Counted from the stretch's first letter, positions 23,777-32,926 are shown. The stretch: 64,000 bases of DNA from Nocardia amamiensis (GCF_015477605.1 NZ_JADLQX010000023.1:52720-116719), one strand, 5' to 3'. Numbers and translations are program-made. Notes: generated by a model from the letters alone, not told the origin.

Positions 23777-26209
23777 GTGAGCAAGTGGGCCGAGCTGCGC
23801 AAATTCGCTGTGGGACTGGCGAAGTCGAGTCAGCGAAATGTCCGTGGTCGAGTCGGTGTGCGCGTGCGGCTGTTGGCGATCGTGCTCATCTCCAGCGTCA
23901 CGCTCCTCGCTATCGGCGTCGGCGCGGCAGGCTATCTGGTGAATTCCAGCCGGGCGTCGAAGGAATGGGCGGAGCTGGCCGGCAGCACCACGGGACCGGC
24001 CATTCTCATGGTGCAAGCGTTCCAAGAGGAGCGGCGGTTGTCGCTGCTGTACTTGGCGGGGGATGCCGAATTCGCACAAGGGCTTGCCGCGGCGCGGCAA
24101 CGCTCGGACGCGGCGCTGGCGGCGGTGATGGCCAAGGGTGATGCCGCCCGCAAACTCAATCCCGACGGTTCCGCCGACGATATCGAGGGTTACAACAAGC
24201 TCTTCGCCATGGTTCCGACGCTGCGCGGCGGGGTCGACGCGCAGCAGGTCGCACCGAATCAAGTGTTCGAATTCTTCAGCCAGGTCATCGGAACGATCAT
24301 CGCCGCGTCGATGCTGGCCGCCCGGGTCGCGCCGGAGGCCGACCTGGCCGTCGAACTGGGCTATGGCGTCGATCCGCTGCGAGCGGCCGAGTCGCTGTCG
24401 ATGGCGGACACATCGGGCGCGGTAGCGCTGACCCTGGGCGAACACACTCCAGCGCAGCTCACCGAATTCAACCGTCTGGTGGGCGAATTCCGCAGCGAGG
24501 TCGCCTTTTCCGGGCGGGTGCTGAAGGGCACCCGGCTCGCTCAGCTCAACGCGATCACCGCGGGACCGGCTTACCAGAACGTGATCGCGATGCAGGACGC
24601 GGTGATGCTGCGCGGCCCGGTGTCGGCGAACGACACCACCGCCGACGAGTCCACCCGTCCGAGCGAGAGCACCGGACGGTCCCAGGACCCGCGCTCCACG
24701 TCCAAAACCGCCCCGCTGCCCATGAGCGTCGCGGCCTGGCAGGAGGCATCCGGCCAGGTGGTGTCGGCCCTGCTGAAGCTCTGGGAGGACCAGAGCCGCG
24801 ACGCGCACGACATCGCACGGGACCAAGGCGAGCGGACCGCGCAACAGTCCCTGCTCGGCGGCGCGGCGGTGCTGTTGATCGCGACCCTCGCCTTCCTGGC
24901 GGCATTGATCCTGGCCAACCGCTTCATCGGGCGCATGCGCCAATTGCGCCGCGACACTCTGGAATTGGCGGACAACCAGCTGCCCGATCTGATGCGCCGA
25001 CTCGGTGCGGGCGAGAACGTCGATTCGACGGACGAGACGTCGCGTCTGGATTTCGGTACCGACGAACTCGGCCAGGTGGCCGACGCCTTCAACCGGGCCC
25101 ATGTCGCCGCCGTGGCCGCGGCGGTCGCGGAGGCGAAGACGCGCGCGGGCGTCAACGCGGTGTTCCTCAATATCGCCCATCGCAGCCAGGTCGTGGTGCA
25201 TCGGCAGCTCACACTGCTCGACGAGGCCGAACGCAAGGAGGAGAACGCCGACCAGCTGGAGCTGCTGTTCCAGCTGGACCACCTGGCCACCCGGGCCAGG
25301 CGCAATGCGGAGAACCTCATCATTCTCGGCGGCGAGCAACCGGGCCGTCGTTGGCGCAAGCCGGTTCCGCTGCTGGAGCTGGTCCGCGGTGCGGTCGCGG
25401 AAAGCCTCGATTACGCCCGGATCCAGACCGGTCGAATGCCGGAAGCGCAGGTGTCGAGCAAGGCCGTAGCCGACCTGATCCATCTGATGGCCGAGCTGAT
25501 GGACAACGCGACCGCCTTCTCACCCCCGCAGGCACGGGTCGAGGTGTCCGGCGTCGTGGTCGGGCGCGGCGTCGCGATCGAGATCATCGATCAGGGCCTT
25601 GGCATGTCGGATGCCGACTTCGCCGCACGCAACGAACTGCTGTCGAATTCGCCGGACTTCAGCGTGGTGTCGCTGTCCGGCGACGCCCGGCTGGGGTTGT
25701 TCGTCGTCGCGAAGCTGGCCAACCGACATGGCGTTTCGGTGCGGTTGGGCGAATCGGTATACGGCGGTGTCCGGGCGGTGGTGCTGATCCCCACCGCACT
25801 CCTGCAGCCGCAGAGCCCAGCCCACGATGAGCACGACGATCTCGACGGCAAGCCGGTCGAGTCCACGGGCACTACAGCACAGGACGACGCGACGCCTCAA
25901 CCGGCAGCGCGGCAATCGGCCTGGTTCACCCCGCACTCCGAACAGGGCTCGTCCGCCCCGGCACGAAGCACCGGCGCGCATGGAGAAGGCAGCGAATCGA
26001 ACTCGGTGGCCGCGACGTATCCCCAGGCCACCGCGGATCCCAGGCCGGCATTGCCGCGACGCCGCCGCCAGTCCGAGTCCCCGACGGAGACGGCCACGCC
26101 CGCCATCGCTCCGGTGCGGCAGCGAACCGCCGACGAGGCACGCAATCTGATGAGTGCCATCGAGAACGGCACCCGCCAGGGACGCCGGACACCACCCGAT
26201 ACCGACTAG
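23777..26209 (+). CDS. Conservon sensor kinase with nitrate/nitrite-sensing (NIT) domain
   Basis: 810 residues from GTG 23777. Order: cytoplasmic N terminus, transmembrane helix about 35-55 (RLLAIVLISSVTLLAIGVGAAGYLV), extracytoplasmic NIT domain about 60-340, second helix (LLGGAAVLLIATLAFLAALILA), HAMP region ending near 430, a helical dimerisation segment (FLNIAHRSQVVVHRQLTLLDEAE), and a HATPase_c domain (ELMDNATAFSPPQARVEV; DQGLGMSD) to about 675. A Pro/Ser-rich disordered tail follows. This is the CvcA-type kinase of actinobacterial conservons, whose output acts through the roadblock/DUF742/GTPase proteins. The true phospho-acceptor is uncertain in this group. Two downstream conservon genes follow. 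Confidence 0.92.
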   Translation: MSKWAELRKFAVGLAKSSQRNVRGRVGVRVRLLAIVLISSVTLLAIGVGAAGYLVNSSRASKEWAELAGSTTGPAILMVQAFQEERRLSLLYLAGDAEFAQGLAAARQRSDAALAAVMAKGDAARKLNPDGSADDIEGYNKLFAMVPTLRGGVDAQQVAPNQVFEFFSQVIGTIIAASMLAARVAPEADLAVELGYGVDPLRAAESLSMADTSGAVALTLGEHTPAQLTEFNRLVGEFRSEVAFSGRVLKGTRLAQLNAITAGPAYQNVIAMQDAVMLRGPVSANDTTADESTRPSESTGRSQDPRSTSKTAPLPMSVAAWQEASGQVVSALLKLWEDQSRDAHDIARDQGERTAQQSLLGGAAVLLIATLAFLAALILANRFIGRMRQLRRDTLELADNQLPDLMRRLGAGENVDSTDETSRLDFGTDELGQVADAFNRAHVAAVAAAVAEAKTRAGVNAVFLNIAHRSQVVVHRQLTLLDEAERKEENADQLELLFQLDHLATRARRNAENLIILGGEQPGRRWRKPVPLLELVRGAVAESLDYARIQTGRMPEAQVSSKAVADLIHLMAELMDNATAFSPPQARVEVSGVVVGRGVAIEIIDQGLGMSDADFAARNELLSNSPDFSVVSLSGDARLGLFVVAKLANRHGVSVRLGESVYGGVRAVVLIPTALLQPQSPAHDEHDDLDGKPVESTGTTAQDDATPQPAARQSAWFTPHSEQGSSAPARSTGAHGEGSESNSVAATYPQATADPRPALPRRRRQSESPTETATPAIAPVRQRTADEARNLMSAIENGTRQGRRTPPDTD

Positions 26210-26243
26210 ACCGCAACGAAGAACTCACCACGAGAAGGCGACG

Positions 26244-26660
26244 ATGACTACTTCCCCGACAACCGGCCTCGGCTGGCTGCTCGACGAGCTGGTCAAAGGA
26301 CTAACCGGCGCCAGGTCGGCCGTGCTGCTGTCCTCGGACGGGCTGCTGCTCGGCCATTCGCAGCAGCTGGACCGGACCGATGCCGAGCGGTTCTGCGCGA
26401 TGGCGTCGGCGCTGCACAGTCTGTCGCGCAGCGTGGGCCACCATTTCGATGCCGGTGGGGTCAGCCAGACCGTGGTGGAACTCGACCGCGCGGTGCTGTT
26501 CGTCACCGCGGCGGGCGCCAACGCCTGCTTGGCGTTGCTGGCGTCCGAGGACGCCGACATGGGCATGGTGGCCTACCAGATGAATCAGACGGTGCAGCGG
26601 GTCGGCACCCATCTGTCGGTCGACATGCGCCCGCAGCCGCCCGCTTCGCAACAGCCATGA
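26244..26660 (+). CDS. Roadblock/LC7-domain protein (CvcB-like)
   Basis: 138 residues from ATG 26244. The roadblock/LC7 fold is evident in WLLDELVKGLTGARSAVLLSSDGLLLGHSQQLDRTDAERFCAMASALHSLSRSVGHHF and the later strand-helix VLFVTAAGANACLALLASEDADMGMVAYQM. In conservons and in the Mgl system such proteins are GTPase-activating partners of a small GTPase. It lies 34 bases after the kinase and overlaps the next gene by four bases (ATGA). Its usual GTPase partner gene is missing here. Confidence 0.93.
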   Translation: MTTSPTTGLGWLLDELVKGLTGARSAVLLSSDGLLLGHSQQLDRTDAERFCAMASALHSLSRSVGHHFDAGGVSQTVVELDRAVLFVTAAGANACLALLASEDADMGMVAYQMNQTVQRVGTHLSVDMRPQPPASQQP

Positions 26661-27031
26661 GCTATCCGCGCGAACCCTGGTACGAGGAGGACGCCGGCCC
26701 GCTGGTCCGGCTCTACGCCATCACCCGCGGCCGGGGTCGTGCCGTGCGGCCGGAACTGAACGTGGCCACCCTGGTGGTCGACGCCGGGCACGGTACCGTG
26801 CTGCGCCGCACCGAACCGGAGTACGCCGCCATCGTCCAGTTGTGCCGCACCCCGCAGTCGGTGGCCGAGGTGGCGGCGCAACTCGGCCTTCCCTTGACGA
26901 TGACGAAGGTCCTCGTCGGCGACCTGATCGATGACGGCCTGCTGGTCTCCCGGGCGGAGCCGACCGCCGTGGCGGCCAACGCCGACCTCGGCCTGCTCCA
27001 GGCCGTGCTGAACGGCATCCGAGCGATCTGA
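26657..27031 (+). CDS. DUF742 protein (CvcC-like)
   Basis: 124 residues, start overlapping the roadblock stop (ATGA). The DUF742 pattern is clear: WYEEDAGPLVRLYAITRGRGRAVRPELNVATLVV, then EYAAIVQLCRTPQSVAEVAAQLGLPLTMTKVLVGDLIDDGLL, a winged-helix-like region. Family members serve as the third protein of conservons, between the sensor kinase and the CvcD GTPase. Here the operon ends at this gene: the next gene is convergent and only 18 bases away, so no GTPase or P450 gene follows. Confidence 0.93.
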   Translation: MSYPREPWYEEDAGPLVRLYAITRGRGRAVRPELNVATLVVDAGHGTVLRRTEPEYAAIVQLCRTPQSVAEVAAQLGLPLTMTKVLVGDLIDDGLLVSRAEPTAVAANADLGLLQAVLNGIRAI

Positions 27032-27049
27032 ACCCGCGGTGCGACCACA

Positions 27050-29005
27050 TCAAACAAGCTGTGCGGCAAGTCGCTTCGCGTTCATGTAGGCGATCGCCTC
27101 GATCGACACCATGGGGTTGACACCCGATGCGGTCGGGAAGGACGAGGCGTCGGCGACGACGATATTCGACACCTCCCAGGTGGCGCCGTCGGGATTGGTG
27201 GCCGACATGTCCGGCGAGCCGCCCATCCGGGCCGAGCCCATGATGTGCAGGGCGCCCATCGAGCATTGCCCCGGTCCATAGCCGGCGGCTTGGCAGGCGG
27301 CGGCGAAATCGGCGTGCGAGCCTTGCTTGCCTGGTTCGTAGGAAATGCCCGCCTGGTGCCCGGAGAAGATCCGACGTGCGCCGGCCGCTTCCAGAATGCT
27401 TGCGGCCCCGACGACTCCGGTATGCATATGCGCGGCGTCATAGTCCGACAGCCGGTAATCGACGAACGGCTCACCGCTTCGGTCGATGGAGACGGTACCC
27501 GGATCGCGGTCGCGGGTGATGATGCCGATGGCGTTGGTACGCGCGAAGTCGAGCATGACGGCACGATGATCCGTCGCGCCGCGCCAGCTCATGAATCCGG
27601 TGGCGAGGCCGGGGTGCACCGGACCGGTCTCGTAGATGACGCCATAGCCGTTTCCGTCCAGATTGCTGTGGTGACGGCAGATGCGGGTCTGCATGCCGCC
27701 CTCCCAGGGACGGATCTCCTCGTCGAACACCCCGAACACGGCAGCCGCCGGATGCAGGCGCAGATGGCGGCCGATGTTCTCGTTACGCAGTCCGGAACGC
27801 CGCAGCAGGGCGGGAGTCTGGATCGCCCCGGCCGCAACCACCACAGCGCGAGCGTGCACGTCGATCTGCACGCCGTCCGAAGTGCGTGCCGAAACACCCT
27901 GCGCCCGGCCGTTCCGCACGACGATCCGCCGCACGTCGGCGTCCACGACCAGCCGCGCACCCCGGTCGGCCGCATCCGCGAGCCAGGTCTTGGTCACCGA
28001 CTGCTTGGCGCCCAACCGGCACCCGTAACCGCATCGGCCGCATTCCACGCCGGCATCGCAGGCGTCGGAGACGTTGCGCGGCAGCGTATCCACGTCCCAG
28101 CCCAGCGCCAGGGCACCGCGCTCCAGTACGCCGTCGCGCGCCGACAGCACAGAGCGCCGGTCGGTCACGCCGAGGCGCCGCCGCACCGCGTCGAGCGCGT
28201 CGCCGAATTCGGCCTCGGCGAATTGCCGGGCGCCCAACGCGGCCCACTCTGTCCGGACGTCGTCGGGCGTGGGCAAGGCGGTGCTCCAGTTGACCACGGT
28301 TCCACCGCCCAGGCACGTGCCCGCGACGAGAGTGATCTGCCCTTCCGCTGAGGCGGACGGGCCCGGCGCGTACAGGTGCTGCAGGGCGCCGAGCTCGCCG
28401 GTGCCGAAATCCCGATCGTCGTAATAGTCTCCGCGTTCCAGCACCACGACGTCGAGACCGGCTTCGGCCAGCACCGCGGCAGCGGCACCGCCGCCGGCGC
28501 CCGAGCCGACGACCACCACATCGCAGGACAACTCGGCGTCCGCACCGCATCGCATCGGGGTCAGGGAAGGCTCCGGCGCCGTCGGCAGCGGTCCCGCCGG
28601 GGCGGGATAGCCGATCTCTTTCCAGAGCGGGTTGGTCCCTGATGGGCCGGGAGTGACGTTGTAGGAGAGCAGCGAAGCTTGCTTGAGCGCCTGGAAGATC
28701 ACGCGCACCGACCCGAAGCGCGAATCGGCGAGCCGTAGCAGCGCACGCTCCCGCTGCTGCTGCGACAAACTCGAGAACCGTCGTGGACCGCTGCCGGTGA
28801 GCAAGCCGGTCAGCGGCGAGTCCCACAGGTTCAGCAGCATGGCCAACTGCTTCTTCTCGGCCTGCCGCGGATTGCGGCCCAGCAGTTCGAAGACCGTATC
28901 GACCGCGCCGAGCGCGCTCGCGCCGGGCAGCGCCAGCCCGTCGCCGGGGTTGAAGGTGTCGCAGATGATGCTCAGTGCAGCGCGCTGCTTGGCCGTTGGT
29001 TCCAT
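27050..29005 (-). CDS. GMC-family oxidoreductase (long-chain alcohol oxidase-like)
   Basis: 651 residues. An N-terminal helical region (1-130) includes LSIICDTFNPGDGL, as in long-chain alcohol oxidases. It is followed by the Rossmann FAD motif VVVVGSGAGGGAAAAVLAEAGLDVVVLE near residue 165. Further GMC motifs are GTCLGGGTVVNWS, a CGRCGYGCRLGAKQSVTKTWL segment, and the C-terminal AMGALHIMGSARMG and ADASSFPTASGVNPMVSIEAIAYMNAKRLA, which includes the active-site His and Asn region. The probable reaction is FAD-dependent oxidation of a fatty alcohol or related lipid alcohol; the substrate is inferred from the N-terminal extension. It is convergent with the conservon. Confidence 0.88.
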   Translation of the reverse strand: MEPTAKQRAALSIICDTFNPGDGLALPGASALGAVDTVFELLGRNPRQAEKKQLAMLLNLWDSPLTGLLTGSGPRRFSSLSQQQRERALLRLADSRFGSVRVIFQALKQASLLSYNVTPGPSGTNPLWKEIGYPAPAGPLPTAPEPSLTPMRCGADAELSCDVVVVGSGAGGGAAAAVLAEAGLDVVVLERGDYYDDRDFGTGELGALQHLYAPGPSASAEGQITLVAGTCLGGGTVVNWSTALPTPDDVRTEWAALGARQFAEAEFGDALDAVRRRLGVTDRRSVLSARDGVLERGALALGWDVDTLPRNVSDACDAGVECGRCGYGCRLGAKQSVTKTWLADAADRGARLVVDADVRRIVVRNGRAQGVSARTSDGVQIDVHARAVVVAAGAIQTPALLRRSGLRNENIGRHLRLHPAAAVFGVFDEEIRPWEGGMQTRICRHHSNLDGNGYGVIYETGPVHPGLATGFMSWRGATDHRAVMLDFARTNAIGIITRDRDPGTVSIDRSGEPFVDYRLSDYDAAHMHTGVVGAASILEAAGARRIFSGHQAGISYEPGKQGSHADFAAACQAAGYGPGQCSMGALHIMGSARMGGSPDMSATNPDGATWEVSNIVVADASSFPTASGVNPMVSIEAIAYMNAKRLAAQLV

Positions 29006-29356
29006 GTCGAACAGTACCCTTCGTTCCGCTGGTAGCGTTGTATCACATCGTGCGAATTCGTGCTTACAAAATCACGCATTTACCAGCCGATAACTGCTCA
29101 ATTTGTCTAGAATGGACAGACACATAGCGGTGCCACTGAGCATCCGCGGACCGCAACGTCCCGGCCGGTGCGCGGGGCCACCGGCAAGGCCGCCCCACAC
29201 CAGGAAGTCGGCGGCGGATGCCTGCGCCGGCCCCGCGACGCCCGGTACCGAAAGAGCCACGAGAGCCCGAGCACAGTCGCGCCTGCACCATGACCACGGC
29301 GCCTGCTCCCAGTCAGCCGGAACCGATGATCGCGCGTCTGTGCCGCGCTCGGCCGG
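29006..29356. other. Intergenic region without a gene
   Basis: About 350 bases upstream of the GMC gene and downstream of the DUF6882-like gene. An AT-richer stretch (29040-29120) near the GMC start probably holds its promoter. No supported coding frame, RNA or hairpin was seen. Confidence 0.4.
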
Positions 29357-30244
29357 TCACCGGCGGGGTGGGTCCAGACCGAGGTCGGTGACCCGCGCTC
29401 CTGGCGTATGTCCGGGATGACCAGCCGCGTGGCGTCGGCCGCGCGACACCGACGCTCGGCACGATTGCACCGACAGCGGTTTCGGCTCGGACGGCGGCTC
29501 GCTCCGATCGAGGTCCACGCGAATATCGAGACCGGCGACATATCCACCGTCGTCGAACTCGATGTCGCCCGCAACCCCGTCGCCACTGAATTCGAGCCAC
29601 CGGTAGTCATCGAGGAATTCGGTGCGCAGGCCCCGCCGGGTCAGGTAACTGTGCACGGCGCGTCGATGGTCGCTCAGCGGCAGCGCACCGACGCCGAAGG
29701 CCAACACCCGCGCGAGGCCGGACGCGGTGGGCGGCGGCAGCACGAACGCCGGATGTTCGACGAGAAACGCCACGCACGTCCCGTCGGTGACACCGCAGTA
29801 GGAACTCCAGCGCCCATAGACGATCTTCGCGGCGTCCGCGAGCAACCCGGCGACCTGGTGTGGCTCCGGGGCCGCACCCGCCAGGGTGACCGGCAGCTCG
29901 GCAGAACACAATTCGGCGACGCGGTACCGAAAGCCGAATGCGCGCACCGTCTCCGCGGCCTTGAGCAGCGACGGAGGGTAACCCCATGGATTGGCCCATC
30001 CCCACAACCACGACTCGGCGTCGGCCGTGCCGATCAGATGAACCTTGGTGCACACGAATGTGCCCGCTTCGCCGACGAATTCCAGCCGCCGTCCGTCCAG
30101 ATCCGCGTGCCACTCGTGCTCGCCGAGCACTTCTTCGAGATGCAGGCGATGCTCGAGCGACAGCAATCCCGCGTCGTCGAGCAGCCGCGTCAGTGGCACA
30201 GGTTCGGACACCTGGGTCAGCGTACTGAAACGCCACTGCGGCAC
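29357..30244 (-). CDS. DUF6882-like protein of unknown function
   Basis: 295 residues starting at a GTG; an in-frame GTG 11 codons later is an alternative start. The segments WLWGWANPWGYPPSLLKAAETVRAFG and VAGLLADAAKIVYGRW are the patterns I associate with the DUF6882 family in actinobacteria. It has no signal peptide or membrane helix and is probably cytoplasmic. The last 50 residues are basic, low-complexity and may be a divergent tail rather than part of the domain. No function is known for the family and the neighbours give no hint. Confidence 0.65.
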   Translation of the reverse strand: MPQWRFSTLTQVSEPVPLTRLLDDAGLLSLEHRLHLEEVLGEHEWHADLDGRRLEFVGEAGTFVCTKVHLIGTADAESWLWGWANPWGYPPSLLKAAETVRAFGFRYRVAELCSAELPVTLAGAAPEPHQVAGLLADAAKIVYGRWSSYCGVTDGTCVAFLVEHPAFVLPPPTASGLARVLAFGVGALPLSDHRRAVHSYLTRRGLRTEFLDDYRWLEFSGDGVAGDIEFDDGGYVAGLDIRVDLDRSEPPSEPKPLSVQSCRASVSRGRRHAAGHPGHTPGARVTDLGLDPPRR

Positions 30245-30312
30245 TGCTGATCGGATCGCCTAGGCGGACGTGGTATCGGTCACCATGCAGGCGATTCCGG
30301 CATGCCCGCACT

Positions 30313-31095
30313 TCAGCTGTTCGCGTCCGCTGCGCCGGTCTCCTCCTCGGTGCGGGACGGTACGTCGACGACGAGTGCCGTGGCGTTGTCGGTTCCTCCG
30401 GCACGCAGGGCGGTGTCGACCAGAGTGCTCGCGACCGTTGCGATCGTGCCGTCTTCTGCGAGCATGGCTTTGATCGTGGCGATGCCGAGTCGCTTGTGCA
30501 CGCCGTCGGTGCTCAGCAGCAGCCTGCCCGTGCTCGCTCCCGTGACGGCGTAACCGATCTCGTCCGGTCGCACGGTGCGCACGGAGGTGGTGACGACATG
30601 ACCCATCCGTGGCGAAGGAACGACCCCGCGCGCGCGGAACAACTCCTCGACGGTGTGGTCGGTGGTGATCTGGTGCAGCACCCGCCCGTTCCACCGGTAC
30701 GCGCGACAGTCACCGACCCAGGCCACCTCGCAGGGCCCCTCCGACCCGCCCATGGCGGGCAGCACCGCGACGACCAGCACACTGTCGGCCGAAGGCTCCG
30801 GCACCGTCTGCCGCAATTCACGTTGCGCCGCAAGGATTGCCGCCTGCGCCCCCTGACGCGCGCCGACCCGCGCCGCCACGGCGGCCGCCGTACGGGCCGC
30901 CTTCGCGGACAGGAGATGATCACCGACACCGTCGGCGACCACGAACGCCGTCGCCCCGGTCACCGCGTCCGTCTCGACGGCCACCGCATCCGCGTTGATC
31001 GACCGAGCTCCGCGGCGACTCACCGAACCCGCGCGTGCCGTGCCGATCCCGAGCGTCCGGATCCGCGGCATGCTCGGGGTGGTGGCGGAATGCAT
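30313..31095 (-). CDS. PP2C-type protein Ser/Thr phosphatase
   Basis: 260 residues from ATG 31095 behind GAGGAGAGCC. PP2C motifs are visible. They are the start GSVSRRGARSINADAVAV (the usual R-x-x-N-x-D), AFVVADGVGDHL with the metal-binding D-G, VAWVGDCRAYRWNG, a central LLLSTDGVHKRL, and the C-terminal GGTDNATALVVDV with D-N. These residues coordinate two Mn/Mg ions and remove phosphate from Ser/Thr in proteins. The protein is soluble and has no attached sensor domain. No Ser/Thr kinase gene lies beside it, so its partner kinase is elsewhere. Confidence 0.92.
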   Translation of the reverse strand: MHSATTPSMPRIRTLGIGTARAGSVSRRGARSINADAVAVETDAVTGATAFVVADGVGDHLLSAKAARTAAAVAARVGARQGAQAAILAAQRELRQTVPEPSADSVLVVAVLPAMGGSEGPCEVAWVGDCRAYRWNGRVLHQITTDHTVEELFRARGVVPSPRMGHVVTTSVRTVRPDEIGYAVTGASTGRLLLSTDGVHKRLGIATIKAMLAEDGTIATVASTLVDTALRAGGTDNATALVVDVPSRTEEETGAADANS

Positions 31096-31428
31096 GGCTC
31101 TCCTCGGGCTGGGGATGTGCCGCCGATCGGCGCGCCCCTCCAGGACACCGGCACAATCCGTGCGCTTCGCGAGAGGTCCCCGTGTAACTGCTGAGAATCA
31201 GTCATCAATCGGGTCACGGCTCGCCCGCAGGTTTACATCATGGTCATCTGACCAATCACCGGCCTTCCCGATCCACCGGCCGTACCGACCCGGCTCCTCC
31301 GTGGTACATCGGGGGCGGGTTCCAGGAGCGGCCGCGGCGGTATCGGGGCACAGCACGCGGGGTGGTCCGGAATGCCGGAGACAACGCCACTGGGTCGTAG
31401 CAGCGGCCCCGGGCGGGATTGTCACCAG
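31096..31428. other. Intergenic region without a gene
   Basis: About 330 bases between the PP2C gene and the first tiny membrane protein, both transcribed leftward, so it holds the PP2C promoter and perhaps a terminator. No coding frame with a ribosome-binding site was found. Confidence 0.4.
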
Positions 31429-31581
31429 CTAAGACCGGTGGACTTCGGGACGCACGGCCGAGTCACCGGCGGTATGACGCCCCTCGAGCCACACGCTCAC
31501 CGCCACCGTGACATACGCCGCGGCCGTCGCCAAGCCCGGCAGGATCAGCATGAGCGTGAGAAACGAAATGAACGAAGACAC
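31429..31581 (-). CDS. 50-residue single-helix membrane protein
   Basis: The start is GTG 31581 behind GGGAGGGCTT; longer starts upstream lack a site. The sequence is a short N terminus, one helix of about 28 residues (FISFLTLMLILPGLATAAAY and onward), then a charged tail WLEGRHTAGDSAVRPEVHRS. It resembles in layout the 51-residue protein at 34021. A GGGTAT -10 element lies 73-78 bases upstream with a GCAT -35-like word 15 bases before it, as for SigB/SigF-type factors. Function unknown; part of the small-protein stress group. Confidence 0.55.
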   Translation of the reverse strand: MSSFISFLTLMLILPGLATAAAYVTVAVSVWLEGRHTAGDSAVRPEVHRS

Positions 31582-31653
31582 AAGCCCTCCCGGACCACCC
31601 GATCGGATATTTCGCACCGGCGCGCCACACGGCGGCACCGTCATAGGCCGCGC

Positions 31654-31678
31654 ATACCCACCAATCGAAGTCCGATGC
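31654..31678 (-). promoter_or_regulatory. SigB/SigF-like promoter of the 50-residue membrane protein
   Basis: On the minus strand GCAT, 15 bases, then GGGTAT (31654-31659), matching the G-N-N-T / GGGTAT pattern of stress sigma factors. The leader before the GTG would be about 65 bases. Confidence 0.4.
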
Positions 31679-31788
31679 ACGCCGAGCCGTGTCCTCTCCA
31701 CCGCGCCGTAGCGACTCCACCGGGGGGCGGCCCGCAGGACCCGGCGAATCCGCCGTTAGGACTGGCGCGACACCACGGCCGAGACATC

Positions 31789-31814
31789 GGTTTCGTAGGC
31801 CCCGGCGCGGGAAT
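31789..31814 (+). promoter_or_regulatory. SigB/SigF-like promoter of the hemerythrin gene
   Basis: GGTTT (31789-31793) and GGGAAT (31809-31814) are separated by 15 bases, matching the GGTTT / GGGTA pattern of SigF/SigB-type factors. It lies about 96 bases before the hemerythrin ATG. Confidence 0.45.
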
Positions 31815-31909
31815 GCGCTGTGCGAAGGAGCCTGTATCGCATCGGTTGCCGCTGGCTCCATACCTGGTCGGCGGCGAGATGAAGTGGCCATCCTGGAAGG
31901 AGAACAAGT

Positions 31910-32473
31910 ATGTCGCCTGCAACGATCAATTCGACCTCGGACGCCGTCGACTTCCTCATCGAGCAGCACGGACGGATCCGGCAATTGTTCGTCGAAACCG
32001 CCCAGGCATCCGATGTCAAGGAGCGCGAGAAGAAATTCGTCGAACTGCGACGGCTGCTGGCGGTGCACGAGACCGCCGAGGAGGAGATCATCCACCCGCG
32101 CGCACGCCGGGAGATCGGCGACGGCGCGGGCATCGTCGAGGCGCGCCTCGAAGAGGAGAACAAGGCGAAGAAGCAGCTGGCGGATCTCGAGGAGCTCGAC
32201 ATCGGCTCGGTCGAGTTCGAGGTCAAGCTGGACGGGTTGCGCCGGGCCGTGCTGGCGCACGCGGAACACGAGGAGAACGAGGAGTTCAACCGGCTGCGCC
32301 AAGAAATGGATCCTGATTCCCTGAAGCGGATGCGCAGCACGGTGCAGCTCGCCGAAGCCATGGCACCGACCCGCCCCCATCCCGGCGTCGAGTCGGCCAC
32401 GGCCAACGCTCTCGTCGGTCCGTTCGCGGCGATGATGGATCGCGCGAAGGACATGATCAGCAAGCCACGCTGA
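31910..32473 (+). CDS. Hemerythrin HHE-domain protein
   Basis: 187 residues from ATG 31910 behind GGAGAACAAGT. The four-helix di-iron fold is indicated by DFLIEQHGRIRQLF (first His), LLAVHETAEEEIIHPRAR (second His, then Glu and His) and AVLAHAEHEENEEFNRLR (His, His and Glu). These ligands hold an oxygen- or nitric-oxide-reactive di-iron site. Actinobacterial HHE proteins are linked to oxidative, nitrosative or stress responses under alternative sigma factors. A GGTTT-N15-GGGAAT promoter lies upstream and a long palindromic terminator follows. It fits with the neighbouring small stress-type proteins. Confidence 0.9.
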   Translation: MSPATINSTSDAVDFLIEQHGRIRQLFVETAQASDVKEREKKFVELRRLLAVHETAEEEIIHPRARREIGDGAGIVEARLEEENKAKKQLADLEELDIGSVEFEVKLDGLRRAVLAHAEHEENEEFNRLRQEMDPDSLKRMRSTVQLAEAMAPTRPHPGVESATANALVGPFAAMMDRAKDMISKPR

Positions 32474-32493
32474 GCAAGATCCCCATTCGACGC

Positions 32494-32535
32494 CGCGGCG
32501 CCGGGATTGCCTGATCAGGCGATCCCGGCGCCGCG
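32494..32535 (+). terminator. Terminator of the hemerythrin gene
   Basis: A 42-base palindrome whose two 21-base halves pair throughout, with one T-G, around TGATCA, starting 21 bases after the hemerythrin stop. It ends without a strong T-run, but the stem is very stable. Confidence 0.7.
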
Positions 32536-32625
32536 CTCTCGTACTCGGTCAGCCGCTACCGACGCCGTCCTCGCGCCTTCCCGCAGACGGTTTGCCTGCC
32601 TCAGCGCTCGGATCGGGTCAGAGAA

Positions 32626-32772
32626 TCACAGCAGAACCAGTGCGACACTCAGCACGCACACCATCAACACCCAGGCCGCGACGGTCAGACGAATAGAACC
32701 CTCCGCATCGGAATCGCCGCGATCCCGGCGTCGACCAGCGCGGTACGGCGGGCGCGAGGCCGAAACGGACAT
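32626..32772 (-). CDS. 48-residue single-helix membrane protein
   Basis: The start is ATG 32772 behind GAAGGAGGATGTC, an excellent site. The N-terminal half is polar and basic (SASRPPYRAGRRRDRGDSDA). The C-terminal half is one hydrophobic helix (LTVAAWVLMVCVLSVALVLL) ending at the stop, so the tail is in or across the membrane. A GGGTAT -10 element lies 38 bases upstream (32810-32815, minus strand). No homologue is recognised. It belongs to the same small-protein group as the genes at 31429, 33465 and 34021. Confidence 0.6.
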   Translation of the reverse strand: MSVSASRPPYRAGRRRDRGDSDAEGSIRLTVAAWVLMVCVLSVALVLL

Positions 32773-32901
32773 GACATCCTCCTTCGGTCGGCTTGCGTCG
32801 GGGAGTCGCATACCCGCTTTCGGCGCCGATCGTCGCGGTGTCTTTGTGGCGAATCCCACCGGCCGGGCACTGCGACGAAATTACGGCAGCTCACCTGCGG
32901 T

Positions 32902-32926
32902 GTTTGGCGTCGGCGATGGCGGGAAG
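32902..32926 (+). promoter_or_regulatory. SigB/SigF-like promoter of the DUF5709-like gene
   Basis: GTTT (32902-32905) and GGGAAG (32921-32926) are 15 bases apart, the spacing seen before the hemerythrin gene. The predicted leader to ATG 32954 is about 25 bases and includes the ribosome-binding site. Confidence 0.45.

Noticed and set aside
23771..25483. 570-codon minus-strand frame within the sensor kinase
   Set aside because: Shadow of the kinase; Arg/Gly/His-rich and without a start site or known motifs.
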